This document shows positions 62,610-64,000 of a stretch of DNA of 64,000 bases, piece by piece. The DNA comes from JAYRSJ01 sp041920215 (lineage in GTDB: Bacteria; Pseudomonadota; Gammaproteobacteria; Burkholderiales; Burkholderiaceae_C). The notes beneath the pieces were generated by a model. That model was given only the letters and a program-made list of their open reading frames with translations, was not told the origin of the DNA and searched no databases. Each line of letters begins with the position of its first letter. Within the stretch, counting starts at the first letter, position 1. The stretch is from contig JAYRSJ010000022.1 in assembly GCA_041920215.1 (NCBI GenBank), positions 16,685 through 80,684 on the forward strand, given 5' to 3'. The position numbers and the translations under genes are program-made.

Positions 62610-64000
62610 ATGGACATGAGCGTGACGCCTGCCTTCAAACCTGGCCATCTGGTGATGGTCGATATCCCCGGCAAATCGCTGGATGCCGAGACCGCCACTT
62701 TTCTCCGCGCCCATGAGATCCGCGCCGTCTGCCTGTTCCGCAAGAACCTCGGCAGTGAGGAGGAGATCCGTCAGCTGACCGCCGATCTACGCGCCGTGCT
62801 CGGGCCGCAGGGCCTGATCGGCATCGATCAGGAGGGCGGCTCGGTGATACGCGCCACCAGCGTGCCGCAGGCACCGGCCGCGATGGCGCTGGGCGCGATC
62901 GACGACGCGGCGCTGGCCGAGCAGGTTGGCGCCGCGGTGGCGCGCGCGCTGCGCTTCCTGGGCATCAACTGGAATTTCGCGCCGGTGCTGGACGTCAACA
63001 ACAACCCGGCCAATCCGGTGATCGGCGAGCGCAGCTTCGGCGAGGACCCCGAGCGCGTGATCCGTCTGGCCAGGGCCTGGATGCGCGGCTCTGTGCAAGA
63101 GGGCGTGGCTTGCTGTGTCAAGCATTTTCCCGGCCATGGCGACACCCATGTCGACTCGCACCATGCGCTGCCGACGGTGGACAAATCGCTGGCCGCGCTG
63201 GAGGCGCTGGAGCTGAGGCCCTTCCGCGCGCTGGCCACCGGGGACGGTGCCGCGCCGGCCGTGATGACCGCCCACATCGTCTACCCGCAGCTGGACCCCG
63301 TGTACCCGGCGACGCTCTCGAAGACCATACTCGGCGGGGTGCTGCGCGAGAACCTGGGCTACAAAGGCGTCGTGATCACCGACGCGCTGATGATGAAGGC
63401 GGTGTTCGAGCGCTATGGCTATGCGCGCGCCTCGGTGCTGGCCCTGCAGGCCGGTGCCGATATGCCGCTGGCCCAGGGCAGCCGCGCCGAGCAGGCCGAG
63501 GTGCTGGACGCGATCGCCGCGGCGCTGGCCGATGGGCGACTGGACGAGGTGGCCCTGCGCGCCGCGGCGGCTCGCATCGATGCTCTGGCGTGCGCCTATC
63601 CGCTGGCGCAGGGCCACTATGCTGCGGCGCAGCGCGCGGCCGATGATGCGCTGATGCACCGTGCCTGGGCCCAGGCCCTGAGTGCGCTGCGCGGCGCGGT
63701 GCCGCCGGCGGCGGAGCGGGCGCTGCGCGTGGTCACCCAAGCCAGCGTGGTCAGCGACGGTGTCTCCGAGGCCGGCCTGCCGGCGGATCAGGTGGCGGCG
63801 CTGTTTGCCGGCCACTTCAGCGATGTGGAGTTTCTGCACCTGCCCAGGCTGCGCGAACTGCAGGCCAGCGATCTGCCGCGCGATGGCCGCCTGAACGTGC
63901 TGGTGTCCAATCAGCGCGCCCGCTATGGCAGCGGCGCCCGAGAGGCGGCGGTGGATCTGCATCTGGCGATCTGGAACCCCTTCCAGGTGCTGGACCTGCC
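62610..64000 (+). CDS. Family 3 beta-N-acetylhexosaminidase (NagZ-like), runs off the window
   Basis: The first 463 codons are present and the 3' end is missing. The GH3 barrel holds LIGIDQEGGSVIR, WNFAPVLDVNNNPANPVIG, CVKHFPGHGDTHVDSHHALP (catalytic His loop) and GVVITDALMMKAV (nucleophile Asp). The barrel ends near residue 330, and at least 130 further residues follow, longer than enteric NagZ. It releases GlcNAc from chitin oligomers or muropeptides, feeding the operon. No signal peptide is visible, so it acts in the cytoplasm. It starts two bases after the deaminase stop. Confidence 0.93.
   Translation, partial: MDMSVTPAFKPGHLVMVDIPGKSLDAETATFLRAHEIRAVCLFRKNLGSEEEIRQLTADLRAVLGPQGLIGIDQEGGSVIRATSVPQAPAAMALGAIDDAALAEQVGAAVARALRFLGINWNFAPVLDVNNNPANPVIGERSFGEDPERVIRLARAWMRGSVQEGVACCVKHFPGHGDTHVDSHHALPTVDKSLAALEALELRPFRALATGDGAAPAVMTAHIVYPQLDPVYPATLSKTILGGVLRENLGYKGVVITDALMMKAVFERYGYARASVLALQAGADMPLAQGSRAEQAEVLDAIAAALADGRLDEVALRAAAARIDALACAYPLAQGHYAAAQRAADDALMHRAWAQALSALRGAVPPAAERALRVVTQASVVSDGVSEAGLPADQVAALFAGHFSDVEFLHLPRLRELQASDLPRDGRLNVLVSNQRARYGSGAREAAVDLHLAIWNPFQVLDL

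Overview
This window comes from a high-GC (roughly 70%) betaproteobacterium of the order Burkholderiales. The best fit is the Roseateles/Mitsuaria/Pelomonas/Rubrivivax group. This rests on protein family character, on PEP-CTERM proteins, on the SpecificRecomb-family protein, on ApaG, on the trpE-trpG-trpD-trpC-linked gph gene, and on chitin and N-acetylglucosamine (GlcNAc) use. It is chromosomal sequence, densely packed with about 60 protein genes. I saw no rRNA, tRNA, CRISPR array or insertion sequence. No gene-free stretch exceeds 300 bases; the longest gaps are 14721-14977 (257 bases) and 9380-9603 (224 bases).

Layout. 1-2.2 kb: end of a TRAP transporter (dctQ, dctM). 2.3-5.6 kb: a TPR-GGDEF protein and a chemotaxis receptor. 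5.8-10.2 kb: a fused indolepyruvate ferredoxin oxidoreductase with a divergent Lrp/AsnC regulator. 10.3-14.7 kb: an EamA exporter, two proteins of unknown role, a secreted GH18 chitinase and a flavodoxin-fold oxidoreductase. 14.9-20.2 kb: a complete five-gene oligo/dipeptide ABC importer. 20.2-22.1 kb: a lower-GC island with an unrecognised protein and a HigBA-like toxin-antitoxin pair. 22.2-30.7 kb: GST, GFA-family protein, a winged-helix/ATPase/TPR regulator with a divergent secreted cluster (beta-helix-like, STN-like, PEP-CTERM, globin) and methylglyoxal synthase. 30.7-42 kb: second PEP-CTERM protein, B12-binding radical SAM protein, glutamine-synthetase-like enzyme, CDF transporter, HAD dehalogenase, a DUF2157/DUF4401 membrane pair, a SpecificRecomb membrane protein and apaG. 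42-47.7 kb: extracellular solute-binding protein, two fasciclin proteins with a divergent TetR regulator, rpe, a low-molecular-weight phosphatase and a LysE exporter. 47.7-52.6 kb: a membrane GGDEF protein, pseudouridine catabolism (psuG, psuK), gph and a chalcone-isomerase-fold protein. 52.7-58.6 kb: a candidate Trp leader peptide followed by trpE-trpG-ltaE-trpD-trpC-ung. 58.7-64 kb: a GlcNAc catabolic operon (nagK, a GntR regulator, nagA, SIS-type deaminase, GH3 hexosaminidase) running off the end.

The most useful signals lie between genes. The same direct repeat (TGGTATT-like heptamers every 11 bases) sits before the chitinase at 12.7 kb and before the nag operon at 58.6 kb, 46 kb apart, which suggests one GntR-controlled chitin/GlcNAc regulon. 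Three tandem 11-base repeats lie between the winged-helix ATPase regulator and its divergent neighbour. Paired palindromes lie at psuK, a palindrome lies in the fasciclin promoter, and a perfect 14-base inverted repeat covers the ribosome-binding region of a small gene at 39.4 kb. The clearest candidate for an undescribed gene system is the 20.3-22.1 kb island.
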